Positions 7,605 to 17,000 of a stretch of DNA of 45,315 bases are shown one piece after another. The translations under genes were made by a program, and so were the position numbers. How positions within the stretch are numbered: the first letter of the stretch is position 1; each line of letters opens with the position of its first letter. Below the pieces are notes generated by a model. It was not told the origin of the DNA and searched no databases. It was given only the letters and a program-made list of their open reading frames with translations. The stretch comes from Acidobacteriota bacterium (lineage in GTDB: Bacteria; Acidobacteriota; JAAYUB01): NCBI GenBank assembly GCA_029565065.1, contig JAKQOW010000074.1, positions 1 through 45,315 of the forward strand. The letters run 5' to 3'.

Positions 7605-8611
7605 CAGCAGGTGTTGACCACGATTCCCTCAAACTCCAGGGCGCTGGCGGGCGCCTGCCCCGCCGGCTGCACCTGCCCCAGCAGGTTGCGCGCGGCCACC
7701 TCGCCCAGTTTTTCGGCGTTGGGCCAGCCGATGGACACCCAGTAGTTCCGCAACGCCGGATTGTAAACCTGGGCGCAGTCGCCCGCGGCGTAGATGTCCG
7801 GCAGGTTGGTCTGCAGGTACTCGTTGACCAGCAGGCCGCGATCGATGTCCAGGCCGGTGCCCAACAGGAAGTCCACATCGGGCGCCAGCCCGAAGAACGC
7901 GCCCACCATATCCGCCCGCAGCCGCTCCCCCGCCCGGGTGGTCACGCGATAGCCGCCCGACGGGTGCGGCTCCACGTGGGCCAGGGCGTCGTCCAGCCGC
8001 ACGGCGATTCCCACCCGCGTGAGCCGCTCGGCGAACTCGGCGCGCCGCTCGGGGGTCAGCTCCAGCGGCCAGAACGAGTCGGCGTCCACGAGGAAGGTGA
8101 CTGCCTTGCCCAGGCGGACCAGGGCGCTGGCCAGCCGGACGCTCACCAGATCGCCGCCCACCACCACCACATCGCGGATGCCGTCGAGGCGCTCCCGCAG
8201 CTGCCGGGCATCGGCCAGGGTCTTGACGGTGGTGAAGTGCGCCCGGTAGGCGTAGTAGATCTCCGGCAGCCGGGGCTTGCCGCCGGTGCAGAGCAGCAGC
8301 CGCGTGTAGCGCACCATCTCCATGTGCTTGAGGTAGAGCACCTTCTCCTTCGGATCGATCCGGGTGACGCGCTGGCCGAGACGGAGGCGGATCCGGTGTT
8401 TCTGGTAGTGCTGCGGGGCGCGGACCAGCAAGTCGTCCTCACCCGCCGTGCCGGCCAGATAGTCGGCCAGGCGGTGGCGGTGGTAGAAGTGGAAGAACTC
8501 GTCGGAGATTAGCGTGATCCGGGCGTCTTTGTCGCCCCGGCGCAGCACGTCCGCCGCCCGGTTGGCCGCCGCGCCGTTGCCGATGATGACAAAATGTTCC
8601 GGACTCACCAT
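7589..8611 (-). CDS. FAD/NAD(P)-dependent oxidoreductase (pyridine nucleotide-disulfide family)
   Basis: A 340-residue two-dinucleotide-fold flavoprotein of the rubredoxin/nitrite-reductase-large-subunit type. The FAD site GNGAAA is at residues 11-16, the NAD(P) site GGDLVSVRLA at 153-162, and the flavin-contacting DIYAAGDCAQ motif lies near residue 275. There is no CxxxxC redox disulfide. The ATG at 8611 has GGAG seven bases upstream; an in-frame longer form would extend through the intergenic stretch and is not favoured. The gene sits between a GltD-like flavoprotein and a ferredoxin oxidoreductase pair, all on one strand with short gaps, so it probably moves electrons between NAD(P)H and ferredoxin or a small redox carrier. 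Confidence 0.85.
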   Translation of the reverse strand: MVSPEHFVIIGNGAAANRAADVLRRGDKDARITLISDEFFHFYHRHRLADYLAGTAGEDDLLVRAPQHYQKHRIRLRLGQRVTRIDPKEKVLYLKHMEMVRYTRLLLCTGGKPRLPEIYYAYRAHFTTVKTLADARQLRERLDGIRDVVVVGGDLVSVRLASALVRLGKAVTFLVDADSFWPLELTPERRAEFAERLTRVGIAVRLDDALAHVEPHPSGGYRVTTRAGERLRADMVGAFFGLAPDVDFLLGTGLDIDRGLLVNEYLQTNLPDIYAAGDCAQVYNPALRNYWVSIGWPNAEKLGEVAARNLLGQVQPAGQAPASALEFEGIVVNTCWWRRM

Positions 8612-8678
8612 TTCGCTCCGTTCGTCCCGCTGGCCATTCGATCCACCGTTCGTCTCGTCATCGTCAGTCCCACGGCAC

Positions 8679-11063
8679 TCACTCGCCCGCCGTAACGTCG
8701 GCAATCTCCACGCGCTCCACCTCGATGCAGCGGGTTGGACACACCCGCAGGCAGAGGCCGCACCGGATGCACCGGGCGCTGTCGATCACCACCGCCGCCG
8801 CCTCATCCCAGCGCTCGGTCCAGACCGGCGGCATCCCGGGTCCCGCCGCTGCGGACGGACCGATGCAGTCGCGGGGGCAGACGGCAGCGCACAAGCCGCA
8901 GGCGATGCAGTCCGCCGGCCGGATCTCGTATTTCATGTGGCAGAGGTAGCAGCGGTGGGACTCCCGCTCTCCCACCGGGGCCGGGAATCCGGTCTTCACC
9001 ACGGCGCCGAACGCGGCCAGGCGCTGGGGCACGGCGAGCATGGGCATGTCGGCGCGGGGGATGAAGTCCCAGGCCCGCGGTCGGGGGGTGTCGGCGGCCG
9101 GCCGCACCCGAACCACCCGGCGCAGGCGCCGCGCGCCTGTCAGGTACTCGTCTACCGCCTGGGCCACGCGGCGGGCGTGGCCCATGGCCTCGATCACCGT
9201 GGCCGCACCGGTGCAGAAGTCGCCCGCGGCAAAGAGTCCCGGCACCTCGCAGGCGCCGCGGCGGGGATCGAAGCGGGGTGCGGCGCCGAGCGCGGCGGCC
9301 GCCAGGGCTGTGTCGGCGTACTGGCCGGTGGCGGCGATGACCGTGTCGGCGGCGAAGACGAACTCGGAGCCCGCGATGGCCACCGGCGTCCGCTGGCCGA
9401 ATTTGCCCACGGGCCCCAGGCGGTTGCGGGCGAACACCACGCCCTCCACCCGGTCGGCGCCCGCGATTTGCATCGAAGACACCAGGTTCAGGTAGCGGAC
9501 GCCCTCGCGCTTGGTCTCGAGAACCTCCTCCCGGGTGACCCAGAGGTCCTCCTCGGTGGTCCGGACGCAGAGGTGCGACTCCGTCGCGCCCAGGCGCAGC
9601 ACCGAGCGGGCGCAGTCGTGGGCGGTGAATCCGCCGCCGATGGTCACGACGCGCCGTCCCACGGCGGGCGGGCGGCCGTCGTTGACGGCCATCATGAAAT
9701 CCAGACCGCTGTAGACCCCGGGGAGATCGCCGCCGGGGATGGCCAGGCCCCGCGCCAGGCACGTGCCCGTGGCCAACACCACCGCCCGGTGACGCGCCAG
9801 CAGCTCCGGAACGGTGATGTCATGCCCGACGCGGACGCCGGTCTTCACGGCGATGCCCGAGTCCAGGAGGCGACCGATCTCGGCTTCCACCAGCTCCCGC
9901 GGCAGGCGGAACACAGGGATGCCATACATCAGCATGCCCCCCAGCCTGGGCATGGCCTCGTAGACCGTGACGCCGTGGCCCAGCGCAGCCAGCAGCTGGG
10001 CGGCGGCCAGGCCGGCCGGCCCGCCGCCCACCACCCCCACGGTGCAGCCCGAATCGGGGAACAGGCGATCCGGCCACGGATGGTCCTGGTTGCGGAAGTC
10101 GGCCGCCACGCGCTTGAGATGGCAGATGGCCACCGGCTCACCCAGGTCGGGATCGCCGTGGCGGCAGGCCGCCTCGCAGGGCCGGGAGCAGACGTGGCCC
10201 AGCACGCCGGGGATCAGGTTGGTGGCCCGATTGACGAGGTACGACTTGTCGCGGTCGCCGCCGGCAATGGCGAAGATGTAATCGGGCACGTCGGTGAGCA
10301 CCGGGCAGGCCCACTGGCACGGCACATTGAGGCGGGCAAAATCGAAGTCGTCGGGGTGGTCGCTGCGCCGTGTCCGCCGGCGCACCGGTCGGCGCAGCGC
10401 CTCCGCCTCCCGGGCCTCATCGACGGCGGCACCCCGTCGGCGCGTCCTCACCGGCGCGGCCTTCGGCGGTTCCGCCGGCGGTGCGACCGGTTCCGCCGGC
10501 GGCGCCGCCGCAGTCGGGACAACCGGCGGGACGGCTTCAGGTGCGGTCGTCTTCTCGGCAGCCTTGGGCGGGGGGACAACCGTGGCCGCCTGGGGCTGGA
10601 CGTGAACCGCCTTCGACTCGAGCGGCACCGCGTCCGGTGACGTCGGCGCCGGCGTGATTTTTGGAGACGCCAGCTGCCGGCCTACTTTCGGGCCCGCCCC
10701 GGGCCGCTCCGCTTTCCCGCGTTTTTCAATCGGTGCGGCCCCGGGTTCCGTCCGGGCCCGTTGGGCGGCCTTTCGTTTTTTCGCGACGGCCTTTGCGGGC
10801 CGCCGGGCCGCGGTTGGCTTCGGGGGCGCCTTGGGCTTTGCGGCCGCTTTCGCGGCGCGGCCGGCTGTCTGAGCGCCTCGGCCCGCATCCGCAGCGGTTC
10901 GGTCAGTCCCGGCTGCGCGGTCCTTCGCCGCGGTCGTGCGTCCTTCCGCCTTCGGGGCCCGGATCGCTTCCGGCGGGGTGCGGGCAGCCGACGTCGAGGC
11001 AGTACCCGCCCGCTTCGGGGTACGCCTCGCCGTTTTCGAGACTTTCTTGCGAATCCGTCTCAT
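8679..11063 (-). CDS. GltD-like FAD oxidoreductase with ferredoxin domains and a long basic N-terminal tail
   Basis: A 794-residue fusion. Residues 1-235 are a low-complexity tail rich in Ala, Lys, Arg and Pro. Residues 240-325 form a GltD/NfnB-type 4Fe-4S helical domain (C249, C253, C292, C296, C300, C314). FAD (GGGPAG, 346-351) and NADPH (GGGFTAHD, 476-483) folds follow. The C-terminus carries a bacterial ferredoxin with two 4Fe-4S motifs: C719/C722/C725/C729 and C765/C768/C771/C775. The core resembles glutamate-synthase small-chain relatives that pass electrons between NADPH and ferredoxin. There is no GltB large chain nearby. The ATG at 11063 directly follows GAGGG. It is first in the redox operon running down to 5045. 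The tail is unusual for this family and resembles histone H1-like tails. Confidence 0.88.
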   Translation of the reverse strand: MRRIRKKVSKTARRTPKRAGTASTSAARTPPEAIRAPKAEGRTTAAKDRAAGTDRTAADAGRGAQTAGRAAKAAAKPKAPPKPTAARRPAKAVAKKRKAAQRARTEPGAAPIEKRGKAERPGAGPKVGRQLASPKITPAPTSPDAVPLESKAVHVQPQAATVVPPPKAAEKTTAPEAVPPVVPTAAAPPAEPVAPPAEPPKAAPVRTRRRGAAVDEAREAEALRRPVRRRTRRSDHPDDFDFARLNVPCQWACPVLTDVPDYIFAIAGGDRDKSYLVNRATNLIPGVLGHVCSRPCEAACRHGDPDLGEPVAICHLKRVAADFRNQDHPWPDRLFPDSGCTVGVVGGGPAGLAAAQLLAALGHGVTVYEAMPRLGGMLMYGIPVFRLPRELVEAEIGRLLDSGIAVKTGVRVGHDITVPELLARHRAVVLATGTCLARGLAIPGGDLPGVYSGLDFMMAVNDGRPPAVGRRVVTIGGGFTAHDCARSVLRLGATESHLCVRTTEEDLWVTREEVLETKREGVRYLNLVSSMQIAGADRVEGVVFARNRLGPVGKFGQRTPVAIAGSEFVFAADTVIAATGQYADTALAAAALGAAPRFDPRRGACEVPGLFAAGDFCTGAATVIEAMGHARRVAQAVDEYLTGARRLRRVVRVRPAADTPRPRAWDFIPRADMPMLAVPQRLAAFGAVVKTGFPAPVGERESHRCYLCHMKYEIRPADCIACGLCAAVCPRDCIGPSAAAGPGMPPVWTERWDEAAAVVIDSARCIRCGLCLRVCPTRCIEVERVEIADVTAGE

Positions 11064-11572
11064 CCCTCGCGCGCTCCTGCCCGGCCGGGGCGGGTTGCAT
11101 CAATTCCATCAAAAGGTTAGTCCGTCTTCCGCATTATAGATTTTCGAGCCGGAACGGTCAACCGTCCGCGGCGACATCGGTCAAATACTAGAAGTTGGCC
11201 GCTGACTAAAAACCATTTTATTCCTTTTATTATCAATACATTGAAAACAGTCAGCAGATTTGGAGGGCAACCCGATCAAGACGGGCGGACAGATACGCCC
11301 TGAGCGGTGTGGAGCCGCCGCTGACCGAGCTTTTGCCCCCCTCCGAAAGCCGCCTCTTCCAACGGTTGTCGCGCTCCGAAAATGCTACGCAGATGCCTGC
11401 TTTTCATCACGGCCATGATCCTTAACGGCACAGCCCCTCCCGCCGGGTGCCAGCCATGTTGAACATTCGAACGATCCATGCAACCCGGGACTGATGGCGT
11501 GAGGATCCCATCCGGCAGCCTTCATGGCTCCTGAACGGGTGGCGGATCGTCTGCGGGGCGGGATGCGTCGGG
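11064..11572. other. Intergenic region, no gene recognised
   Basis: This 509-base gap separates the redox operon from the response regulators. It has an AT-rich stretch (11180-11260) suitable for promoters of the flavoprotein gene. A TTGAACATTCGAACGATC segment near 11459-11476 resembles the octamer repeat at 5018-5037. A 67-codon minus-strand frame (11276-11479) has no ribosome binding site or recognisable motif and is not called. No riboswitch or small RNA is evident. Confidence 0.6.
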
Positions 11573-11974
11573 TCAGTCGCGAGGCGGCGTCAGGGAGTTC
11601 CAGATTTTGAGGACGTCGTCGGAGAGCGCCAGCGGGGAAAACGGCTTGGCGATGAGCCCCGCGGCGCCGGCGCCGCGGTAGCGCCGGACGTCGGCGCCGC
11701 CGGTTTTGGCCGTGAGAAAAACCACCGGCACGTGCGCCGCTTCGGGCGACTCGCGGAGCGCCTGCAGGGTATCCAGGCCGTCCAGGTCGGGCATGAACTC
11801 GTCCAACAGCACGAGATGGGGACGGAATTCGCCGCAGGCGGCGATCGCCTCGGCGCCCGAGGCGCACACCCGTACGGTGAATCCGCCCACCTCCGCCAGG
11901 GCCAGCCTGGCCAGGTCGCGCACCGACGGGTCGTCATCCACGACGAGAATGCGCTCGAGGTTGTCCGAACTCAT
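11573..11974 (-). CDS. Single-domain response regulator (CheY-like receiver)
   Basis: 133 residues containing only a receiver domain. The acidic pocket D13-D15, phosphorylated Asp D58 (LVLLDEFMPD), signalling Thr T88 (VVFLTAKT) and Lys K110 (GLIAKPF) are all present, so it should be phosphorylatable. It has no output domain and probably works through protein contacts. It lies 28 bases downstream of a second regulator with an Hpt domain on the same strand, so the two may be steps of one phosphorelay. No histidine kinase is encoded nearby. Confidence 0.92.
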   Translation of the reverse strand: MSSDNLERILVVDDDPSVRDLARLALAEVGGFTVRVCASGAEAIAACGEFRPHLVLLDEFMPDLDGLDTLQALRESPEAAHVPVVFLTAKTGGADVRRYRGAGAAGLIAKPFSPLALSDDVLKIWNSLTPPRD

Positions 11975-12002
11975 ACTCTCTCCTCGGCGGCCGGCCGGGG
12001 GA

Positions 12003-12734
12003 TCACTCGATCACCGCGTTGGTGGCCACTTCATACAGGATGCCGAGCGCCTTGTGAATCCGGGCGGCGTCGGCGGCCGGCGGCGGCCGGTCGCTCCGGC
12101 GCCACGGATCGAGGAGTTCCTCCAGTTCCCGAGCCAGCGTGCTCACTGCCGGAAAGCCGAAGGAGGCCCCGGTGCCGGCCAGGTTGTGGACGCGGGTGTA
12201 CAGCTCGCCGGCCACTTCGGGCGCCCACTCCTGGAGGAGGTTTTCCCAGAACACCGAAATCTCCGTGGCCTTGAAGGGCAGCTCGGCGGCGAACTGGCGG
12301 CGCAAGGCGTCCAGTCCGGCCTGGGCGGCGGGCGAGAGCTTGCGTGCCGCCGGCCGCGGCTGATCCGCCTCGACGAAGCGGCCGACCTTGTCGAGAAATG
12401 CCTCCAGCTCAAACGGCTTGTGGATGAAATCGTTCGCGCCGTAACGCATCCCCTCGTACTGGTACTTCACGCTCTTGTAGATGGAGGTCATCATGATCAC
12501 GGCGATGCTTGACAAATCGGGATCCTGCTTGATCCGGCGGCAGAGGTCGAAGCCGTTCATCTTCGGGAGCAGGAGGTCGGTGACCACCAGGCCGGGCTTG
12601 ACCTGCTGGATGAGCTCGAGGCCGGCCTGACCATCCGTCGCGGTGTGGACTTCGAAGCCGCGGGACGAGAGCTGAGTCTGGAGGAATTCCAGCAGCGTGG
12701 TCTCGTCGTCGATAATGACAATCCGGTTGTTCAT
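12003..12734 (-). CDS. Response regulator with receiver and Hpt domains
   Basis: 243 residues. The receiver domain (about 1-120) keeps the DDE acidic pocket, the phospho-Asp (VVTDLLLP, residue 53) and the conserved Lys in FIHKPFE (106). After a Pro/Ala linker, residues 160-240 form a helical bundle with the motif HNLAGTG at 183-189, matching the histidine phosphotransfer consensus HxLKGS, so His183 is the likely phosphate carrier. The ATG at 12734 is preferred over a TTG three codons upstream because GGAGCGA precedes it at normal spacing. A receiver-Hpt protein beside a lone receiver suggests a phosphorelay whose kinase is elsewhere. Confidence 0.87.
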   Translation of the reverse strand: MNNRIVIIDDETTLLEFLQTQLSSRGFEVHTATDGQAGLELIQQVKPGLVVTDLLLPKMNGFDLCRRIKQDPDLSSIAVIMMTSIYKSVKYQYEGMRYGANDFIHKPFELEAFLDKVGRFVEADQPRPAARKLSPAAQAGLDALRRQFAAELPFKATEISVFWENLLQEWAPEVAGELYTRVHNLAGTGASFGFPAVSTLARELEELLDPWRRSDRPPPAADAARIHKALGILYEVATNAVIE

Positions 12735-12792
12735 TCGCTCCAATACCCGGCAGAACTGCCGGCGGCGGCGGCCGAGTGACCGGCGGTCCGGG

Positions 12793-13101
12793 TCACTTCA
12801 GGCCGAACAGTCCGAAGAGCTGCTTGGTGAAGCTCTGTTTCTTCTCGTCGGCCAGCGCGACATACTGGTGGAATTCACCCGCATCCAGCCAGACGCCCTT
12901 GCAGTCCGGGCACTCGTCGATCTCCAGCCCCTCCAGGGTGAGGGCGGTGAGCGTGGCGCCGCACTTGGGGCAGTGCATGAAGTGGAGCGCCTTCAATTTT
13001 TCCCGCTCCTCGGCCTTTTTCCGGGCGGCGATTTTCTCAAGGCGGATCTTCTCCTGCTCTTTGGCCCAGTTCTCTTCTTTCTCGTTTCCGTGGCGGACCA
13101 T
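12793..13101 (-). CDS. Zinc-ribbon (zf-TFIIB-like) protein
   Basis: 102 residues. A charged helical N-terminus rich in Lys and Glu (about 5-38) precedes a zinc ribbon with CPKC at 44-47 and CPDC at 64-67, followed by the family signature GVWLDAGE (69-76). This arrangement is typical of the zf-TFIIB/YkuS-like proteins of unknown function. The ATG at 13101 has GGAGGT six bases upstream. A TAGAAT -10-like box is present on this strand at 13148-13153. It lies between the regulator pair and the pseudouridine synthase gene, with no functional link visible. Confidence 0.85.
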   Translation of the reverse strand: MVRHGNEKEENWAKEQEKIRLEKIAARKKAEEREKLKALHFMHCPKCGATLTALTLEGLEIDECPDCKGVWLDAGEFHQYVALADEKKQSFTKQLFGLFGLK

Positions 13102-13189
13102 GCGTGTACCTCCGCGGGGATGGGCGTCTCGTCTTGGACGTGATGGTATTCTACGGAGCGAGCCGTAGTTTTGCAAGAACCAATCCGCC

Positions 13190-13894
13190 TCAGGCGCCGG
13201 GCAAGCCGCCGATCCAGCCGAAAGCGGCCAGGAGCGGTGCCCAGGCCGCGGGCGGCGCCGCCTCCACGGCGACCGGCTCGCCCGTGTGCGGGTGGCGGAA
13301 GGCGACGCGCCGGGCGAAGAGCAGGAGGCCGGCCGGGCCGAATTCGGATCGGGCGAAGCGGTTCTGGATCCCGTCGCCGTAGGTGGTGTCGCCGATGATC
13401 GGGTGGCTGATATGGTGAAAGTGACGACGGAGCTGGTGCCGCCGCCCCGTGAGCGGCCGCGCCTCCACCAGCGAGAAGCGGGCGCTGGGCAGACGCCCCA
13501 CGGGCCGGGACAGCTCCAGCGTCGCCAGGCGGCGGTACTCGGTCACGGCCGGGAGGCCCGGCCGCCCGGAATGGTTCTCCAGGGGGTGGTCGATGCGACC
13601 GGCGGCCGCGGTGAACCCGCGCACCACAGCCAGATAGTCCTTCGCGGGCGTGTGTTCCCGGAACTGGCTGGCCAGGTCGGCGGCGGCTTCGGAGGTCAGG
13701 GCGAAGAGGAGCACACCGGAGGTGGCGCGGTCCAGCCGGTGGACCGGGTAGATCCACCGGCCGAGCTGGTCGCGCAGGCGCTGGAGGCAGGATGCCTCGC
13801 CGGGAGATTCGGCGGTGGGATGCACATGCAGGCCCGCCGGCTTGAGCACCGCTACGCAGTGGTGGTCGTGATGCAGGATGGTCAGCGGTCCCAC
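13190..13894 (-). CDS. truC: RluA-family pseudouridine synthase (TruC-like)
   Basis: A 234-residue RNA-modifying enzyme without an S4 domain. The catalytic motif HRLDRATSGVLLFA holds the nucleophilic Asp55, and the C-terminal GRRHQLRRHFHHISHPIIGDTTYGDG is nearly the TruC signature. TruC makes pseudouridine at position 65 of some tRNAs. Length fits TruC (about 230-260). A perfect TATAAT on this strand at 13980-13985 lies about 80 bases before the start, but I see no good -35. Family call is strong; the exact substrate is inferred from similarity of the motif. Confidence 0.9.
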   Translation of the reverse strand: MGPLTILHHDHHCVAVLKPAGLHVHPTAESPGEASCLQRLRDQLGRWIYPVHRLDRATSGVLLFALTSEAAADLASQFREHTPAKDYLAVVRGFTAAAGRIDHPLENHSGRPGLPAVTEYRRLATLELSRPVGRLPSARFSLVEARPLTGRRHQLRRHFHHISHPIIGDTTYGDGIQNRFARSEFGPAGLLLFARRVAFRHPHTGEPVAVEAAPPAAWAPLLAAFGWIGGLPGA

Positions 13895-13979
13895 GGGGCC
13901 TCCGGGTTTGCTCGAGTCGCGGCGCCGGTTGGCGCGGCCGCCGCGGTGTCAGATTCGGATCCCGTATCCGGATGATGCC

Positions 13980-13985
13980 ATTATA
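13980..13985 (-). promoter_or_regulatory. TATAAT -10 box for the pseudouridine synthase gene
   Basis: Perfect TATAAT on the minus strand in the divergent region between truC and the LRR gene. No convincing -35 element is visible at normal spacing. Confidence 0.35.
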
Positions 13986-14098
13986 CAAGATGGTCACCGG
14001 CGCGCGCGCGATCCCGACCGGCCGGCGCAAAATATTCAGACAATCCGCCACGATTTTGGCCGATAATTAGTTGATAGACAACTTCCAGGAGAACGGCC

Positions 14099-17000
14099 AT
14101 GAGTAAATGGGGCCTGCTGCTCGCCGCGCTCGCGCTGGCTGCATCCGTCCAGGCGGCCATCCCCCAGCCGGAGCGCGACGCCCTGCTGGCGCTGTACACC
14201 GCCACGGGGGGCGACGGCTGGACGCAGCGGGACAACTGGCTGGGCGCGCCCGGCACCGAGTGCTCCTGGTTCGGCGTGCAGTGCGACGACGCCGGCACCC
14301 ACGTGATCGCACTGTATCTAAACGACAACGGCCTGTCGGGCACCCTGCCTGCGGCGCTGGCATCGCTGCCGGAGCTGCAGGAGATTTACATGCCCGAGAA
14401 CAGCCTCACGGGTTCCATACCAGCGGCGCTGGGCGACCTGCCGCAACTCCAGATTCTCAACCTCTCGGGTAACCAGTTGACGGGCGCGATCCCGCCCGAG
14501 CTGGGCGACCTGTCAGAACTGCTGGTGCTCATGCTGGGCTACAACCAGCTCACCGGCCCCATTCCATCCACACTGGGCAACCTGGACCGGCTCCGGACAC
14601 TCGGGTTGACCCAGAACCTCCTGAGCGGTCCGATCCCCGCGACCATCGGTTCGTTGAGCCAGTTGGAAATCCTGTTTCTGGATGACAACCGGCTCAGCGG
14701 CGCCATTCCTGCTGAGTTGGGCAACCTGGCGGCGCTCCGCGAGCTGTCGCTGCGCGGCAACATGCTGTCCGGCGGCATCCCGGCGGCGCTGGGCGGGCTG
14801 TCACAATTGGCCCAACTTGATTTGGGCGACAACGATTTGTGGGGTCCCATTCCCGTCGAACTGGGCAACCTGGCGGCGCTTCGGGCGCTCGATGTTTCGC
14901 TGAATCATCTGACGGGGAACATCCCCGTCGAACTGGGGGGGCTGACCCAGCTGCGGTGGCTCAGTGTCGGCACCAATCGTCTGGACGGACCGATTCCCGA
15001 GAGCCTGGGAAGCCTGACGGAACTCCGTTTCCTGATACTTTATGACAACACCTTGACCGGGTACATCCCGGCGGCGCTGGCCAATCTGACTCTGCTCGAG
15101 GAGATGCATCTGTCGAGCAACCATCTGATCGGCCCCATCCCCCCCGAACTGGGCCAACTGGCCAACCTGCTCACTCTGAACCTGGGTGAGAACCATCTCA
15201 GCGAATCCATCCCGGCGGCCCTGGGCGGACTGACCCAATTACGCTACCTCTATCTGGGAGGCAATCGCCTGTTCGGATCCATCCCGCCGGAACTGGGCAA
15301 TCTGGCGAACCTGCGGCTGCTGGATCTCACGGGGAACCAGCTGAGCGGGTCGCTGCCCGACACGCTGGGCCAGCTCGGTCAGCTCCTGGAACTGCGCCTG
15401 AGCTGGAACCAGTTCGCGGGTCCAATTCCCGACAGCTTCAGCGGCTTGGCGAATCTGGTGAATTTGGAGCTGGTGGGAAACCAGATGGCCGGGCCGTTCC
15501 CCGCCTATCTCGGGGCGCTGGCCCACCTGCAGCACATCGACGTCGCGTGGAACCAGTTCAGCGGCCCCATCCCGCCGGAGCTGGGCAACCTCACCGAGCT
15601 GCGGTTCCTCGGATTGGACGGCAACGCCTTCGAGGGCGGCATCCCGCCCGAGCTGGGCAACCTGGCCGCGCTGGAATACCTGATCCTGGGGTACAACCAC
15701 CTGACAGGCTCGATCCCGGATGCAATCGGCAACCTGATCCTGCTGCGTTATCTCTGGCTGTACGGCAATGTCCTCTCCGGCGAGGTGCCGGCGACGTTCG
15801 GCCAGCTCGCCGCCCTGGAGGCCGGCGGCGGACTGGAACTGCGCTGGAACGCGCTGTCGTGTTCCGACGATGCCCTGCTGGCCTATCTGAACACGCGGCA
15901 CGGCGAGGGGGAATTTCTGTCGTCCCAGACCCTGACGCCCACGAATTTCCGCGTCATCGAAAACCAAACCGCCGGCGTGTTCGAGCTGCGCTGGGATCCG
16001 ACCAGCCTGCAGGCGGGCGAGGGCGGCTATCTGATCGCAGCGGCCACCCTCGGCGGACCGTGGCAGATCCGGGCCCTCATACCGGACAAGGAAGCCGACC
16101 GGTTCAACGGCTGCCTGTGCGGCACCGGCGATCAGAATTTCATCATCGAGACGATCACCCGGCCCCACGGCATGAATCCGAACCTGGTGACCAGCCGACC
16201 CAGCCCCACGGTGACGGTTTCGCGTTCGGTCACACCCGAGGGCACGGTGGGCGTACTGTTCGACTCGACGCGGACCGGCGAGGTGTTTCAAGACAGCCCC
16301 TGCCAGATCCTGCCCGCGTCGTTCCTCGTGTTCGCCATCGATCCGGCGGCGTTCGCCGGCGTCACCGCATCAGACCCGGCGGTGATCCGGATCTCGCTGC
16401 CGCCGGGAGCGCGGCTGGGAACATCCCTGGCCGACGGCACCCTGGCCACCACCGCCCCGCTGCCCAGCGCCGGCGAATGGACGCCCTCGCTGGCCGTGGT
16501 GGAATTCGCCCCGCAGAAGGACGGCACCTTCGCACCGGTGCCGGGAAATCCGCTACTGCCGACCATTGGTCCCCACGCCGTGCAACTGCTCCGTTACATG
16601 GAGGGGGAGCTCGAGATCCTCGTCCGGATCACCGAGAGCACGGCCACCTGGACGCCCTCGGCGCCCGGCCGCTTCATCGGCTTCGCCATGGGACTGGGCG
16701 CGGGCGTCTGGCCGGCCGACGAGTTCAGCAACTGGGGTCCGGACTACATCGGCGCCCAACACGACACGATGTTCTACATGAACCTGCGGTCATACCCGTT
16801 TGAATTGTTTGACAACGCGTTCACCGTCAGCGTCTGCGCCTTCCGGCAGGCCGACGGCACCGGGCTGCCGGTGGCGTTCCAGCCGTCGTGCGCGTTCCTG
16901 TTCACCGCCACGGAAGTCCACCCGGGACCGCCGCCGGCTGCGTCGCTGCTGAATCCCGACACGCTGGATTTCGACCAGGTGGACCTCAACCAGGACGGTT

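Noticed and set aside
5805..7745. A 646-codon plus-strand frame opposite korA
   Set aside because: Shadow frame rich in Gly/Arg/Gln, no motif, overlaps several real genes.
8514..10640. A 708-codon plus-strand frame opposite the GltD-like gene
   Set aside because: GC-rich antisense shadow; no family motif, poor start context, and the minus-strand frame encodes clear iron-sulfur and FAD motifs.
11255..11285. GAGGGCAACCCGATCAAGAC resembling part of a cyclic-di-GMP riboswitch
   Set aside because: The surrounding P1/P2 pairing and second conserved block are missing, and it does not precede a suitable gene.
11276..11479. 67-codon minus-strand frame upstream of the receiver gene
   Set aside because: No ribosome binding site, domain or neighbour support.
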